Part shown: in pieces, positions 42,519 to 51,285 of the stretch | How positions within the stretch are numbered: the stretch's first letter is position 1 | Layout of the letters: every line of letters begins with the position of its first letter | From: an uncultured bacterium | GTDB taxonomy: Bacteria; Verrucomicrobiota; Lentisphaeria; Oligosphaerales; Oligosphaeraceae | Direction of reading: 5' to 3' | NCBI GenBank assembly: GCA_902776645.1 | Contig: CACYQT010000020.1 | Span: forward strand, 1 to 52,447 | DNA length: 52,447 nt | The notes under the pieces: model-generated | The model's database searches: none | What the model was told of the DNA's origin: nothing | The model's input: the letters and a program-made list of their open reading frames with translations, nothing else | Translations under genes and position numbers: made by a program

Positions 42519-45377
42519 ATGCGTCATATCCTATCCATCATCATGCTACTATCCCTACCCTTGACAGCCGAAATCCTGAAAAACACCAGTTTCGAAGACG
42601 TGAAGGACGACACCTTCGTCAGTTGGTCGAGAAACAATTTCCGCACAGGCGGTTCGCTCTATATCGGAACATTCGGCGGGCATACTGGAGACAAATTCGC
42701 CATTTGCCACAGCAACTCCGACCAAGAGCGGGAAGCATGGACGCAACGCCAGCCGTTGCCGCAGAACTGTGTCGCCGTTCTCGTTTCCGCATGGTATCGT
42801 TGCACGCCGGAAGTAAAAGCCGCGAACAATACAGGCCCATGCCTCCGTGTCCATTGGTTCGACGCCGATAGAAAGGAAATCCTGCTTGAGCAGAAGTTCT
42901 TTCCTGTCGTGGATGACTGGACGCACGTCCACAGCCTGCTGTTCATCGCCCCGCCGGATGCCGTTCAAGTGGAACTGCAACTCCACCACTGGCTTACGCC
43001 AGGCGAGACCCATTGGGACGACGCCTCCCTCACGCCCATCAGCCATGAGACGATCGCCCAGAACAGGGAACTTATCGCGCCGCTTGTCGGCATCGACCGT
43101 GAGCCTGTCTTCGGGCAGAACCTCCCCTCTTCGCCGGCAAACGACGAAATCGTCACGATGAATCCGCCACCGTTCCGCTGGCTGCCCGCCGCCCGCGCCG
43201 CCAGCTACACGCTCCAAATCTGCCAGACGCCGGATTTCAATGACGAATCGCTTATGGAAGTGACGAATTACCCGTGGCTTGTCCATGTTCCCACATCGCC
43301 GCTCGCCAACGGCAAATGGTATTGGCGGTATGGCGCAGACATCGCCAACATCGGCGTCATCTGGAGCCGGACACGCGCGTTCACTGTCACGCAAGACGCT
43401 CATGTCTGGCCATTTCCGAAGCCTGAGCAAATAAAAATTTCATTGGCCCGGCCACGCCTTTTCGTCAAGCCAAAAGGCCTGAATCTAATCCGCAAACGTG
43501 CCCGTTCAGGCGATTTGAAACAAATGGCTGAAAATTTGCTCAAGAATGTGAAAGCCTTTGCGGGAGAAGAACTTGTCAAAGAGCCGGACTGGCTGCCGAA
43601 AAGCGGTCAGGCACGTAGCCAGGCCTATACGGAAATTTTCAGGGCGACACGTCCCCCCATGGACAAGATGCAGAACGCCGCCCTCGCCTATCTTCTTACG
43701 GCCGATGATGATGCAGGAGCGGAAGCCAAACGCCGCGTCCTCCATTTCTTCTCATGGGATCCCAACGGCCCCACCAACACGTTCCACAACGACGAGCCCG
43801 CCATGTGGATCATGATGCGCGGCTGCCGTGCATATGACTGGACGTATGAACTCTACTCGCCCGCGGAGCACCGCCAGATCCAGGCGGCCATGACCGAACG
43901 TGCCAGAGCCATTTACAAGTTATTGCGCCAGAAGCCTTTTGACAACAATCCATATGAATCGCATCTTGGCCGCCAAATCGGTTTTCTCGGCGAAGCCGCC
44001 ATTGAACTGTACAACGAAGTGCCCGAAGCCCATGAGTGGCTCCAATACATCCTCAGCATCTATTGGGGCGTCTATCCCGCATGGGGCCGCGAAGACGGCG
44101 GATGGAACGAAGGCCCCAGCTACTGGGCGGCCTATATGGATTTCGCCCTCCATTTCGTCGTCGCATTGCGTGAGGCGACCGGTATCGACCTGTCAGAGAA
44201 GCCTTTCTTCCACAACACGCCTTATTACAGCTTCTACCAATGCCCCCCCGGATCCACCATCTCCCCCTTCGGCGATGGCAATCAGACAAGCCGTTGCACC
44301 CAGCCCGCGTTGATGTACTATTTCAGTTCATTGCTGAAAGATCCGTGCCTCCGCTGGTATGCGGAAACCTACAACTACCGTCCGGGAGGCATCTTGGGCG
44401 TTGCGTTGACGGATCCGTCCATCAAATCGCAGCCGCCGGATTCACTCCCGACGGCGCGTTGCTTCCCGTATGTCGGTCTCGTCCTGTCCCACACGGATTT
44501 GGCCGACCATGAAAACGACATCGCGCTGTCGTTCCGTTCCAGCCCCTACGGCGCCGTCTCCCATGGCCACAACGACCAGAATTGCTTCACGTTGGAGGCC
44601 TTCGGCGAACCGCTCGCCATTCCGACCGGCCATTACAACTATTATGGCTCCCCGCACCATGACCAGTGGACGCGCGCCACAAAAGCGAAATGCGGCATCA
44701 CCTACGACGGCGGCCAAGGCGAAAAGCGCGGCTGGCAGGCGACCGGTAAAATCACACGCTTCTTCCATGACGACCATTTCGACAGCTTCGCCGGAGATGC
44801 CACAGCCGCCTATGGCGGCGCGTTGGACACCGCCTTGCGGGAGATCGTCCATGTGAAACCGGGCCTCATCATCATCCGCGACACGCTTAAGACCAAGCAA
44901 CCCAAGGTGTTCGAATTCAATCTGCATGCGTTCGACCAGATGGAAATCAATGGAAATACGGTCTTCACGAAACGCCCCAAGGCGACTTTGCGCACGGATT
45001 TTCTCCTGCCGAAGGATGTCCGTTTCAGCCAGACCGACCAGTTTGATCCGCCGCCTGTCTGGCCAAAGGACAAACAATTCGCGAACTGCTGGCATCTGCG
45101 CGCCGCCACGAAACCGTCGTATGAAACGACGTTCCTGACGGTTCTGCAGCCCCATAGAAACTCCGACTTCACGCCGCGGCCATCCGTCAAACTGCTGGAA
45201 TCCGATACGGCGCAAGGCGTCGAAGCCATTTACAACGACGGCTCCAAAGCCATCGTCCTGTTCGCACGTCAAGACATAAAAGGCAACGCCACGCTCGGGA
45301 ATATCTCGTTCAACGTCTCCGTCCACGCCGTCCTTTTGGACAAACAGGGCAAAATCACGGCAAGCTATACGGAATAA
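42519..45377 (+). CDS. Secreted heparinase II/III-type polysaccharide lyase
   Basis: A 952-residue exported protein. Signal peptide 1-18 (RHILSIIMLLSLPLTAE), then a beta-sandwich carbohydrate-binding-like module (20-170, ILKNTSFEDV to HWDDASLTPI) and a fibronectin-like DUF4962 region (about 195-300). A helical toroid includes NPYESHLGRQIGF and GGWNEGPSYWAAYMDF, which hold histidine and tyrosine candidates for lyase catalysis. The heparinase II/III C-terminal beta domain contains SHGHNDQN with H682 and H684. Such enzymes cut glycosaminoglycans, alginate or other uronic-acid polymers by beta-elimination; which one is unknown. It starts 24 bases after the hydrolase gene with no clear Shine-Dalgarno and ends before a repeat region and terminator. 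Confidence 0.85.
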   Translation: MRHILSIIMLLSLPLTAEILKNTSFEDVKDDTFVSWSRNNFRTGGSLYIGTFGGHTGDKFAICHSNSDQEREAWTQRQPLPQNCVAVLVSAWYRCTPEVKAANNTGPCLRVHWFDADRKEILLEQKFFPVVDDWTHVHSLLFIAPPDAVQVELQLHHWLTPGETHWDDASLTPISHETIAQNRELIAPLVGIDREPVFGQNLPSSPANDEIVTMNPPPFRWLPAARAASYTLQICQTPDFNDESLMEVTNYPWLVHVPTSPLANGKWYWRYGADIANIGVIWSRTRAFTVTQDAHVWPFPKPEQIKISLARPRLFVKPKGLNLIRKRARSGDLKQMAENLLKNVKAFAGEELVKEPDWLPKSGQARSQAYTEIFRATRPPMDKMQNAALAYLLTADDDAGAEAKRRVLHFFSWDPNGPTNTFHNDEPAMWIMMRGCRAYDWTYELYSPAEHRQIQAAMTERARAIYKLLRQKPFDNNPYESHLGRQIGFLGEAAIELYNEVPEAHEWLQYILSIYWGVYPAWGREDGGWNEGPSYWAAYMDFALHFVVALREATGIDLSEKPFFHNTPYYSFYQCPPGSTISPFGDGNQTSRCTQPALMYYFSSLLKDPCLRWYAETYNYRPGGILGVALTDPSIKSQPPDSLPTARCFPYVGLVLSHTDLADHENDIALSFRSSPYGAVSHGHNDQNCFTLEAFGEPLAIPTGHYNYYGSPHHDQWTRATKAKCGITYDGGQGEKRGWQATGKITRFFHDDHFDSFAGDATAAYGGALDTALREIVHVKPGLIIIRDTLKTKQPKVFEFNLHAFDQMEINGNTVFTKRPKATLRTDFLLPKDVRFSQTDQFDPPPVWPKDKQFANCWHLRAATKPSYETTFLTVLQPHRNSDFTPRPSVKLLESDTAQGVEAIYNDGSKAIVLFARQDIKGNATLGNISFNVSVHAVLLDKQGKITASYTE

Positions 45378-45409
45378 ATATCAGAAAGCAGGTTGGTTTA
45401 TCACATCAA

Positions 45410-45494
45410 AAATCGTGATTTCTTATGTTCCAATCAAAAATCGCGATATTTTTTGACGCAACTTCTCTAAAAATCGCGATATTTATCGCGATTT
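45410..45494. repeat. Cluster of four AAATCGCGAT-type palindromes
   Basis: AAATCGTGATTT (45410-45421) is followed by ATCGCGAT at 45440-45447, 45473-45480 and 45485-45492, each within an A/T-rich flank. The last two form a perfect inverted repeat AAATCGCGATA-TT-TATCGCGATTT (45471-45494). The cluster lies between the stops of two convergent operons, which is an unexpected place for operators. Confidence 0.85.
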
Positions 45495-45510
45495 CCTCTA
45501 AAAACAAAGA

Positions 45511-45563
45511 AACCGCCGCGCGGCAGTCGGTCGAATCTGCCGCACGGCGGTTCGTCATTTTTT
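45511..45563. terminator. Bidirectional terminator between convergent operons
   Basis: AACCGCCGCGCGGCAG (45511-45526) pairs with CTGCCGCACGGCGGTT (45537-45552) with a single mismatch and a 10-base loop. On the + side T residues follow at 45558-45563; on the - side the flank is CTTTGTTTTT. It ends both the lyase operon and the fucose-isomerase-like operon. Confidence 0.85.
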
Positions 45564-45574
45564 GTCAAAATCAA

Positions 45575-46936
45575 TTACGCCTGTTCAATCAAACCGATTC
45601 CCGCGATGTCGCAGAAGTCGCGGATGATGGCGCGATTGTCGCCATAACTGACGATGTAATGCTGACTTCCGACGTATTGCAGGAAATCGTCAGACGGGAA
45701 GTCGAATTTCACTTCAAGGCTCGGCAGCTGCGGCGCGGGCGGTGCCCAGCCGGCCTCTTCCCACGTTTCGGGCGTCACGGCCTTGCCGAGGGCGGCGTGG
45801 ATGACGAACTGTCCGTCGATTTCGCAAAGGCGGACGATCGTGACCTGCCCCGTCTTCAGCTTGGAGACATTCAGAAGTCCTTCTCCAAAAGAGCCGAAGG
45901 CGTTCGGCATGACCGTGATCTTGCCATCGACCATCGACGACGGAACATAATCTGGCACGCCCATCAAGGCGGAATTCTTCGTGAATTCGTAGTATTCCAG
46001 ATAACCGGGCAGCTGATCGGTCAGATTCTTCACAATCAGTTCCGTGATAAGGCCATACGAATCGTTTTCCGGAACGCTGACGACATCGCAGAGCGTGTGC
46101 AGCAACGTCATGGCGCCCGCCGGAGCGAACTTCAACAGTTTCTTAATGCCATCGACATCGCAGAAACTGAACGCGTCATATTTCCGTTCGTCAATTTTCG
46201 CCTTGATGGCCAACGCCAGACGGACGGAATTTTCGACGGTTCCAGGCTGCGGCGCACGGATGAACTTCCAGTCCTTCGTGATCTTCTTCGCGACCTTCGC
46301 GACTTCCTTTTCATTGACGGCGTCCGCAAGTTCCTGAAGCTCAAGCAAATCAAAATGCTCAATCTCCATGCCGAGCTGTCCTTTCAGCAGATTGCCGTTG
46401 TAGAGCGTGCCCAAAAGCCGCATGTCGCGGTAGCCCGCCATGCCGACGTTTGCGTTCTTCAACGCGGCGAAGGCGGAGGCGGCCTTCAGATAAGCAGCCG
46501 CTTCGTCGTAGCGCGGCTTGGAGTCTTTGAAATTGACAAGATACTTGAAATTATAGCCTTGCGCTTCCATCGGGGCGCGCAGGGCGGTCGTTCCCGCCTG
46601 GTCGGCCGTCGTGACGAAATGGCCGTTGGCGCGCCAGCCGGAAAGCCCCCACAGCAACATCGGCTTGTCTTTGAACGGTTCGATGACTTTGAAAACGGCC
46701 CATGACGGAATCCAGCCGGCGACGCAGACGACCAATGCGTCAAATTCGCCTTTTTTCAGTTCCTGCACGGCGCGGGCGGCCTGCTTGCCTTCCGGATCGT
46801 CGCTGACAGGAGCGGCCTTGACGAGTTCGACGCCGCGTTTCTCCAGTTGGGCGGCGGCTTCGGCGACGCGGCCATCGATAAATTCACGCGGGGTGTTGAC
46901 TTCCCCGAAACCGACAAAACCAGCTTTGATTTTCAT
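45575..46936 (-). CDS. L-fucose/L-arabinose isomerase-family protein
   Basis: A 453-residue protein of the fucose isomerase family, which interconverts aldoses and ketoses with a divalent metal. The opening KAGFVGFGEVNTPREFIDGRVAEAAAQLEKRGVELV and LVVCVAGWIPSWAVFKVIEPFKDKPMLLWG match the N-terminal domains. The central NVGMAGYRDMRLLGTLYNG and SFCDVDGIKKLL precede the metal-site candidate PENDSYGLITE, and QHYIVSYGD near the C-terminus offers the histidine ligand. The exact sugar cannot be read from sequence. AGAGGA precedes the ATG. The adjacent FGGY kinase gene (37 bases upstream) would phosphorylate its ketose product, a common pairing. Confidence 0.85.
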   Translation of the reverse strand: MKIKAGFVGFGEVNTPREFIDGRVAEAAAQLEKRGVELVKAAPVSDDPEGKQAARAVQELKKGEFDALVVCVAGWIPSWAVFKVIEPFKDKPMLLWGLSGWRANGHFVTTADQAGTTALRAPMEAQGYNFKYLVNFKDSKPRYDEAAAYLKAASAFAALKNANVGMAGYRDMRLLGTLYNGNLLKGQLGMEIEHFDLLELQELADAVNEKEVAKVAKKITKDWKFIRAPQPGTVENSVRLALAIKAKIDERKYDAFSFCDVDGIKKLLKFAPAGAMTLLHTLCDVVSVPENDSYGLITELIVKNLTDQLPGYLEYYEFTKNSALMGVPDYVPSSMVDGKITVMPNAFGSFGEGLLNVSKLKTGQVTIVRLCEIDGQFVIHAALGKAVTPETWEEAGWAPPAPQLPSLEVKFDFPSDDFLQYVGSQHYIVSYGDNRAIIRDFCDIAGIGLIEQA

Positions 46937-46952
46937 AAGTTCCTCTCTTTCC

Positions 46953-46980
46953 TAAAACTAGGATTCTAGAATTCTAGAAT
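46953..46980. repeat. 8-bp-period TTCTAGAA palindromic repeat spanning the kinase stop codon
   Basis: ATTCTAGAATTCTAGAAT (46963-46980) is a perfect 18-bp palindrome made of tandem octamers, with a third diverged unit (CCTAGTTT on the - strand) ending near 46953. The TAG stop of the kinase (46974-46976) lies within it, and it fills most of the 37-base gap to the isomerase start. It resembles the octamers at 16223-16247. Confidence 0.88.
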
Positions 46981-48440
46981 GTTTTTAGCAATAAATTGTT
47001 TATTTCCTGATACTTGGCAAAATACGGCCTGTAGGCGGCCACGTTGTCTCCGGGGGAGACGCTGCTGGCGGCATGGACCATGGCGGCCTGCGCGGCCGCC
47101 GCGTCGGCAAAATCGCCGGCGGCGATGGCGCCAAGCATGGCGGCGCCAAGCGACGTCGCTTCGTCGCAGGCGAGCGTCGTGACGGTCTTGTCCAACAGAT
47201 CCGCCTTGATTTGCAACCACAATGGACTTTTCGACGCACCGCCGAGAGCCCGAAGTTCATGGATTTCAACGCCGAAGCGCTCCAACGCGTCCAGATTGTC
47301 CTTCAGCAGCGCGGCGACGGATTCCATCAACGCGCGGGCGATATGGCCCTGCTTATGGGCCAGCGTCAATCCGTAGATGACGCCGCGGGCGTTCGGATTG
47401 GCTTGCGGCGAAACGGCCCCCGCGCAATGCGGAAGGACGACCAATCCGTCACTGCCAGGCGGAACTTGCGCCGCCAGTTCATCCAACTGCTTGTAGTCGA
47501 GACCATTGCTGAAATAATCGCGGAAATGGCGGAGGAGCATGCCGGCGGTCGGCGCCCACGGCAGGAAGACGTAACTTTGCGGCGTGAAGCCGTGGTAGGT
47601 TCCAAGCTGCCGCGATTCGTCGTAGAGCAGTTTGGGCAACGTCGCGCAGGCGGCTAATGTGCAGCCGGTCGTCTCCGTGACGACGCCCGGCCCGCCGCCC
47701 GCGCCAAGGCATCCCGCCACATGGTCCAATGGGCAGATGGACACAGGCGTACCCGCCGCGAAGCCGCACAAATTGTCTGCGGCGCAACGGCCTGCGATTT
47801 CGCCAGGCTGTTTCAGCGACGGCAGTTGCGACTCTGAAATATTCAGATAACGGAGCATGGACGCATCGTATCGCTCCGTCGCAATGTCATAATATATGGT
47901 AGAAGGCATGAGGCCGACGCACGTCGCGAAGACGCCCGTCAGCTTATGGGCGATGAAATCCTCCACCATCAGATATTTAGCCGTTTTTGCAAAAACAGAC
48001 GGCTCGTTGGCGGCGAGCCAGCGGATTTTGGCGGCGGGCCAGCAGGGAAGCATTTCCGTCTGGCCGGACAGCTTCAGCAGCCAGTCCATGCCGAATTGCT
48101 TTTCGATGTCGGCGGCCTCCGTCTTCGCGCGGTTGTCCAGCCAATTGATGGCTTTGCGGAGCGGAACACCGTCCGCATCGACGCAGATCAACGTCTCCGC
48201 CTGGCCCGTGATGCCGACGGAACGAACGTCTGTCGGCTGCAACTTCGCCGTCGCCAACGCTTTGGCGACGGCATCACGGACGGCATCGACATAGGTCTCC
48301 GCGTCCAGTTCCACGATGTTCGGAGCCGGCGTTTCCAGCGTGTATTCCGCGAGACCGCCGCCGAGCATGGCGCCCTGCCGGTCGAACAAGGCGGCCTTGA
48401 CGGCGGTCGTTCCAATGTCGATGCCGAGATATGCTTTCAT
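46974..48440 (-). CDS. FGGY-family carbohydrate kinase (xylulokinase-like)
   Basis: A 488-residue sugar kinase with two actin-like domains. The phosphate-binding DIGTTAVKAALFD lies near residues 8-20. GITGQAETLICVDADGVPLRKAINWLDNR is the sugar-binding segment of xylulokinase-like members. The likely catalytic aspartate is in ICPLDHVAGCLGAG. A TETTGCT phosphate loop and the C-terminal ELRALGGASKSPLWLQIKADLLDKTV are also present. Length fits. Context with a fucose-isomerase-like enzyme suggests a ketose substrate, but xylulose, fuculose and ribulose remain open. Its ATG overlaps the stop of the ceramidase-like gene by one base, so the two are translationally coupled. Confidence 0.88.
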   Translation of the reverse strand: MKAYLGIDIGTTAVKAALFDRQGAMLGGGLAEYTLETPAPNIVELDAETYVDAVRDAVAKALATAKLQPTDVRSVGITGQAETLICVDADGVPLRKAINWLDNRAKTEAADIEKQFGMDWLLKLSGQTEMLPCWPAAKIRWLAANEPSVFAKTAKYLMVEDFIAHKLTGVFATCVGLMPSTIYYDIATERYDASMLRYLNISESQLPSLKQPGEIAGRCAADNLCGFAAGTPVSICPLDHVAGCLGAGGGPGVVTETTGCTLAACATLPKLLYDESRQLGTYHGFTPQSYVFLPWAPTAGMLLRHFRDYFSNGLDYKQLDELAAQVPPGSDGLVVLPHCAGAVSPQANPNARGVIYGLTLAHKQGHIARALMESVAALLKDNLDALERFGVEIHELRALGGASKSPLWLQIKADLLDKTVTTLACDEATSLGAAMLGAIAAGDFADAAAAQAAMVHAASSVSPGDNVAAYRPYFAKYQEINNLLLKTF

Positions 48441-49888
48441 CAGTCAAACAATTCGTTGATTTTCGCCACAGCCGTGTCGGCGAGCTTGTAACCACCGTCT
48501 GATCCGCAATTTCCGTTGACGATCATACCGCCGTAGCCGCCGAGGCGTTCTGCTTCGGGGCTGGGTAGATAGCCGCCGCCGCCGGGGCAGAGCTGCACAA
48601 GGAAGGTCTGGAAGGCGTGGGAACGCGCCTTGATGATCTGGCCGTAGTGCAGATACAGTTCGAACGGATTCGTGGAGATGGCGCAGTCGCCGACGCGGAC
48701 GGTGTGCAGAGAGAACGTGAAGTTCGGCTCCGCGTCCTGCGTCTCGTAGCGTTCGATGACCGCCTTGCGGTTCTGCATCTGGACGAAATCCTGCTCCTTG
48801 TCATCGTACGGCCCAGGGCGGCCGGGAATCTTCTCGTTGGCGTGGATGGTGTCCACAAACTCTTGGAACGCTTCGCGTTCCGTCTTCTTCTTGAAGAGCT
48901 CCTCAAGCTCCTGCTTCGCCTGGCGGTAGGCGGTGTAGGTGGCGCGGCGCTTCGGCAGCGACACAGTGTCGACCGTATGTTTGAAGACAGGATCATAGTC
49001 GATTTCCGAATGGCTTTCGAAGCCCATCATCGCGGCGTCGAACATGCGTTTCGCATGGATGGGAACACCGTCCTCATGCCAGAAGTCCGGCTCGGTCGTG
49101 AAATGACGCACAAGATCGCGGGGCGACTGGCAGCCGGCGGCGGAGACTTGGCAGAGCGTGTGGAAATCCGTACCGAATTTCGCCTTCAGCAGTTCGCGGC
49201 CCGCGCCCATGTAGTCGCTGGAAATTTTATAAGTCGCTTCCATGACCTGCGACGGGCAGGGGATGTTGACGATTGCGCCCGTGGGCTTTCCGCTCTTGTC
49301 AAACGTGAACAGCAGTTCAACGCCGCTGTCTTCGCCGGCTTCTAGGCCGACGAAATCCGCGCGGGTCGCGTCGCCGTACATCTGCGCGACGCCTGTGGCG
49401 AAAGCGGGACGACGGCAATGGCCGATGCGGGCGATGCCGAAGCCATGGGCGACGCCGCCCGGCTGGAGGCCCTGCCACGCCTGGCGGATGGCGTCACCGA
49501 CCGTCTTGACCAAGAACGGGTTGTATTCTTCAGGCGTCAAACCGTCTGGATCAAGGGGGCACCATTCGCGGAAGAGCGCCTTGGCGTTTGTGTAAGGTGC
49601 GTTATGCGTGTGGATTGCGCTCAAGAAGACGTTTTCCGCGCGGAGGCCCGGATTGGCGGCCGCGGCGGCTTCGGCGATGTCTTTCTGCAACGATGCAGGC
49701 ATGCCGACGACGTCCAACGTGACTTCGACGGACTGCTGGTCGCCTTTCTTCATGGCGAGCGCGACGCATTTGATGCGGGAATGGATGCCCGTCGCGACGC
49801 GCTGGTAGTACTGTCCCGCCAGTTCGACTTTCGGATTCGAGGGGGTGATGTCCGCTTCGCCCCAGCCGATCATGAATTGTTCACTCAT
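48440..49888 (-). CDS. Neutral/alkaline ceramidase N-domain-like hydrolase, no signal peptide
   Basis: A 482-residue protein with the catalytic-domain pattern of neutral ceramidase: IGWGEADITPSNPKVELAG at the start, the zinc-binding H93-T-H95 in SAIHTHNAPYT, and SAAGCQSPRD, which corresponds to the serine-nucleophile loop. Late segments LCPGGGGYLPSPEAERLGGYGG also fit. True neutral ceramidases are secreted and have a C-terminal Ig-like domain. This one has neither signal peptide nor that domain, so it is probably cytoplasmic and unlikely to act on sphingolipid. Coupled by a one-base overlap with the sugar kinase, it may hydrolyse an amide- or ester-bearing sugar derivative; that is inference. 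AAGGAG precedes the ATG. Confidence 0.78.
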   Translation of the reverse strand: MSEQFMIGWGEADITPSNPKVELAGQYYQRVATGIHSRIKCVALAMKKGDQQSVEVTLDVVGMPASLQKDIAEAAAAANPGLRAENVFLSAIHTHNAPYTNAKALFREWCPLDPDGLTPEEYNPFLVKTVGDAIRQAWQGLQPGGVAHGFGIARIGHCRRPAFATGVAQMYGDATRADFVGLEAGEDSGVELLFTFDKSGKPTGAIVNIPCPSQVMEATYKISSDYMGAGRELLKAKFGTDFHTLCQVSAAGCQSPRDLVRHFTTEPDFWHEDGVPIHAKRMFDAAMMGFESHSEIDYDPVFKHTVDTVSLPKRRATYTAYRQAKQELEELFKKKTEREAFQEFVDTIHANEKIPGRPGPYDDKEQDFVQMQNRKAVIERYETQDAEPNFTFSLHTVRVGDCAISTNPFELYLHYGQIIKARSHAFQTFLVQLCPGGGGYLPSPEAERLGGYGGMIVNGNCGSDGGYKLADTAVAKINELFD

Positions 49889-49905
49889 CGTTTAGCTCCT
49901 TTTAC

Positions 49906-50529
49906 TTAGCGCTTCTGCTGGAGGGTGTAGTGGATGTCATCGGCCTTCTCTTCGGGCGTGAACTTGTGCAACGTGTCGATGACCTTGCCGTCGTTCCACT
50001 TGCGGTCTTCCTGCAGGTCTTCCGTCGTGCCCATGACGGTGACGTTCAGCTGGCGGCGGCGTGCGCGGACATGGTCCCAGTCAACGAAATAGATGTGGGC
50101 GAATTCACCGCCGTCGAGGACGCCGTCTTTGATGGTCATCGTTTCGCTGCGGCCGAAGAAGACGGAGCGGAGATGGCCGTCCGTGTTCATGCTGGTGAAG
50201 TCGCCGGGCTCGTTGACATAGCGGCCGAACTGGAGATGGATCGGGCCAGGATGGCGGTATTGATGCTCTTCCGCGAAATCCGGAATCATCTTGCGCATGA
50301 TGTCGAGCAGATCATGCTGGAGGTATTCAATGTCGAAAGAATCGATGTCATGGGAGCACTCCTGGATCATGACGGAGCAGGTGGTGTGGTGGGAGGCGAT
50401 GCAGACGGTGCCGTTCTTGACGCCGCTGGCCTTCACGATTTCGATGACTTCCTTCGAGACGTCATGGAAGGTGGGGATCCAGCCGCGGGACTGCAGTTCG
50501 AGCTCTTTCTGAAAAACTTTGAATTCCAT
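49906..50529 (-). CDS. yjbQ: YjbQ/UPF0047-family protein, extended
   Basis: A 207-residue YjbQ-type protein; typical members have about 140. SRGWIPTFHDVSKEVIEIV and IASHHTTCSVMIQE match the family core, including the histidine/threonine motif. An insertion of about 25 residues follows HQYRHPG, before GHLRSVFFGRSETMTIKDGVLDGGE. The end is RARRRQLNVTVMG plus about 40 extra residues. Family members show weak thiamine-phosphate synthase activity and have no agreed physiological role. AAGGAA precedes the ATG. It lies 17 bases upstream of the ceramidase-like gene and 51 bases after the triosephosphate-isomerase-like gene, so it belongs to the sugar operon. Confidence 0.85.
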   Translation of the reverse strand: MEFKVFQKELELQSRGWIPTFHDVSKEVIEIVKASGVKNGTVCIASHHTTCSVMIQECSHDIDSFDIEYLQHDLLDIMRKMIPDFAEEHQYRHPGPIHLQFGRYVNEPGDFTSMNTDGHLRSVFFGRSETMTIKDGVLDGGEFAHIYFVDWDHVRARRRQLNVTVMGTTEDLQEDRKWNDGKVIDTLHKFTPEEKADDIHYTLQQKR

Positions 50530-50580
50530 TGTTTGTTCCTTTGTTTCTTTAGTGATATTATTTTGGGGAAAAATTGATAA

Positions 50581-51285
50581 TTATTTGGCTTTACGTTCGT
50601 TCCATGCGCGGCGGACGGCGGAGATCATCTCATCGACCATCGCCGCGCGATCTTTCGCCTTCGCGACACCGGAGGAAGAGCCAGTGGCGTCCGCCCCCAC
50701 GATGATCGTGTTATAGACGTCATTGCCGTTCGCGATGCCCGCCGCCGTCAGCACAAGTATCTCCGGATCAATGTCTTTCACGGCTTTTGTGGCGGCTTCC
50801 ACATATTGCGGGCCGACGCTCACGCCCGTGCCGATCAGTTCCGACGGCTCCGCGACGATGATGTTCGGCTTCAGCATGGCGATCATGCTCGCCTCCGCCA
50901 GCGAATCCGCGCAGACGATCGTCGCGAGGCCGACTTCGTCCGCCCGCTTGATGGTCTCGCGCAGAACGGCGAGCGTCAACGGCTTTTCGCAATGGTTCAG
51001 CATGACGCCTTCCGCTCCGGCGGCGACGAGCGATTCCGGAAGGATGTCCGCCAGGCCGCGGCCTGGACGGAGCGGATCCATGTGCGGCGCAAAGACATGG
51101 ATGCGGGACGTCGCCGCCTTCACGCGTGCGATTTCGACGATCGGCGTCGTGAAGATGATATCGACATCGTATTTTTTCGACGCCTCGTCCGCCGCGACGG
51201 CGAGATCGATGACGTCCTGTCCGAACAGATAGGATTTTGGGCCGATTTCGAAGAACGGCGCCTTGATGGAACAGCCTTGCTTCAT
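50581..51285 (-). CDS. Triosephosphate-isomerase-family protein (archaeal-type short form)
   Basis: A 234-residue TIM homologue with catalytic residues in place: K17 in GPKSYLFG, H98 in MLNHCEKP and E146 in VAEPSELIGTG. C125 in TIVCADS and the phosphate-binding TGSSSGVAKAKD also match. Length and loop pattern fit the short archaeal-type enzymes rather than the 250-residue bacterial TpiA. In a sugar operon it may isomerise a tetrose or pentose phosphate instead of glyceraldehyde 3-phosphate, as TIM relatives in erythritol pathways do; this is inference. It is the first gene of the - strand unit, divergent from the SIS gene. Its ribosome binding site is weak. Confidence 0.88.
   Translation of the reverse strand: MKQGCSIKAPFFEIGPKSYLFGQDVIDLAVAADEASKKYDVDIIFTTPIVEIARVKAATSRIHVFAPHMDPLRPGRGLADILPESLVAAGAEGVMLNHCEKPLTLAVLRETIKRADEVGLATIVCADSLAEASMIAMLKPNIIVAEPSELIGTGVSVGPQYVEAATKAVKDIDPEILVLTAAGIANGNDVYNTIIVGADATGSSSGVAKAKDRAAMVDEMISAVRRAWNERKAK

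Noticed and set aside
45410..45494. ATCGCGAT cluster as the operator of the fucose-isomerase-like operon
   Set aside because: It lies past the 3' end of that operon, on the far side of a terminator, not near its start.
45425..46705. Long open frame on the + strand opposite the fucose-isomerase-like gene
   Set aside because: It mirrors the - strand gene, encodes an arginine/glutamine/histidine-rich product with no family resemblance, and crosses the bidirectional terminator.
48440..49888. Classification as a true secreted neutral ceramidase
   Set aside because: No signal peptide and no C-terminal Ig-like domain are present.
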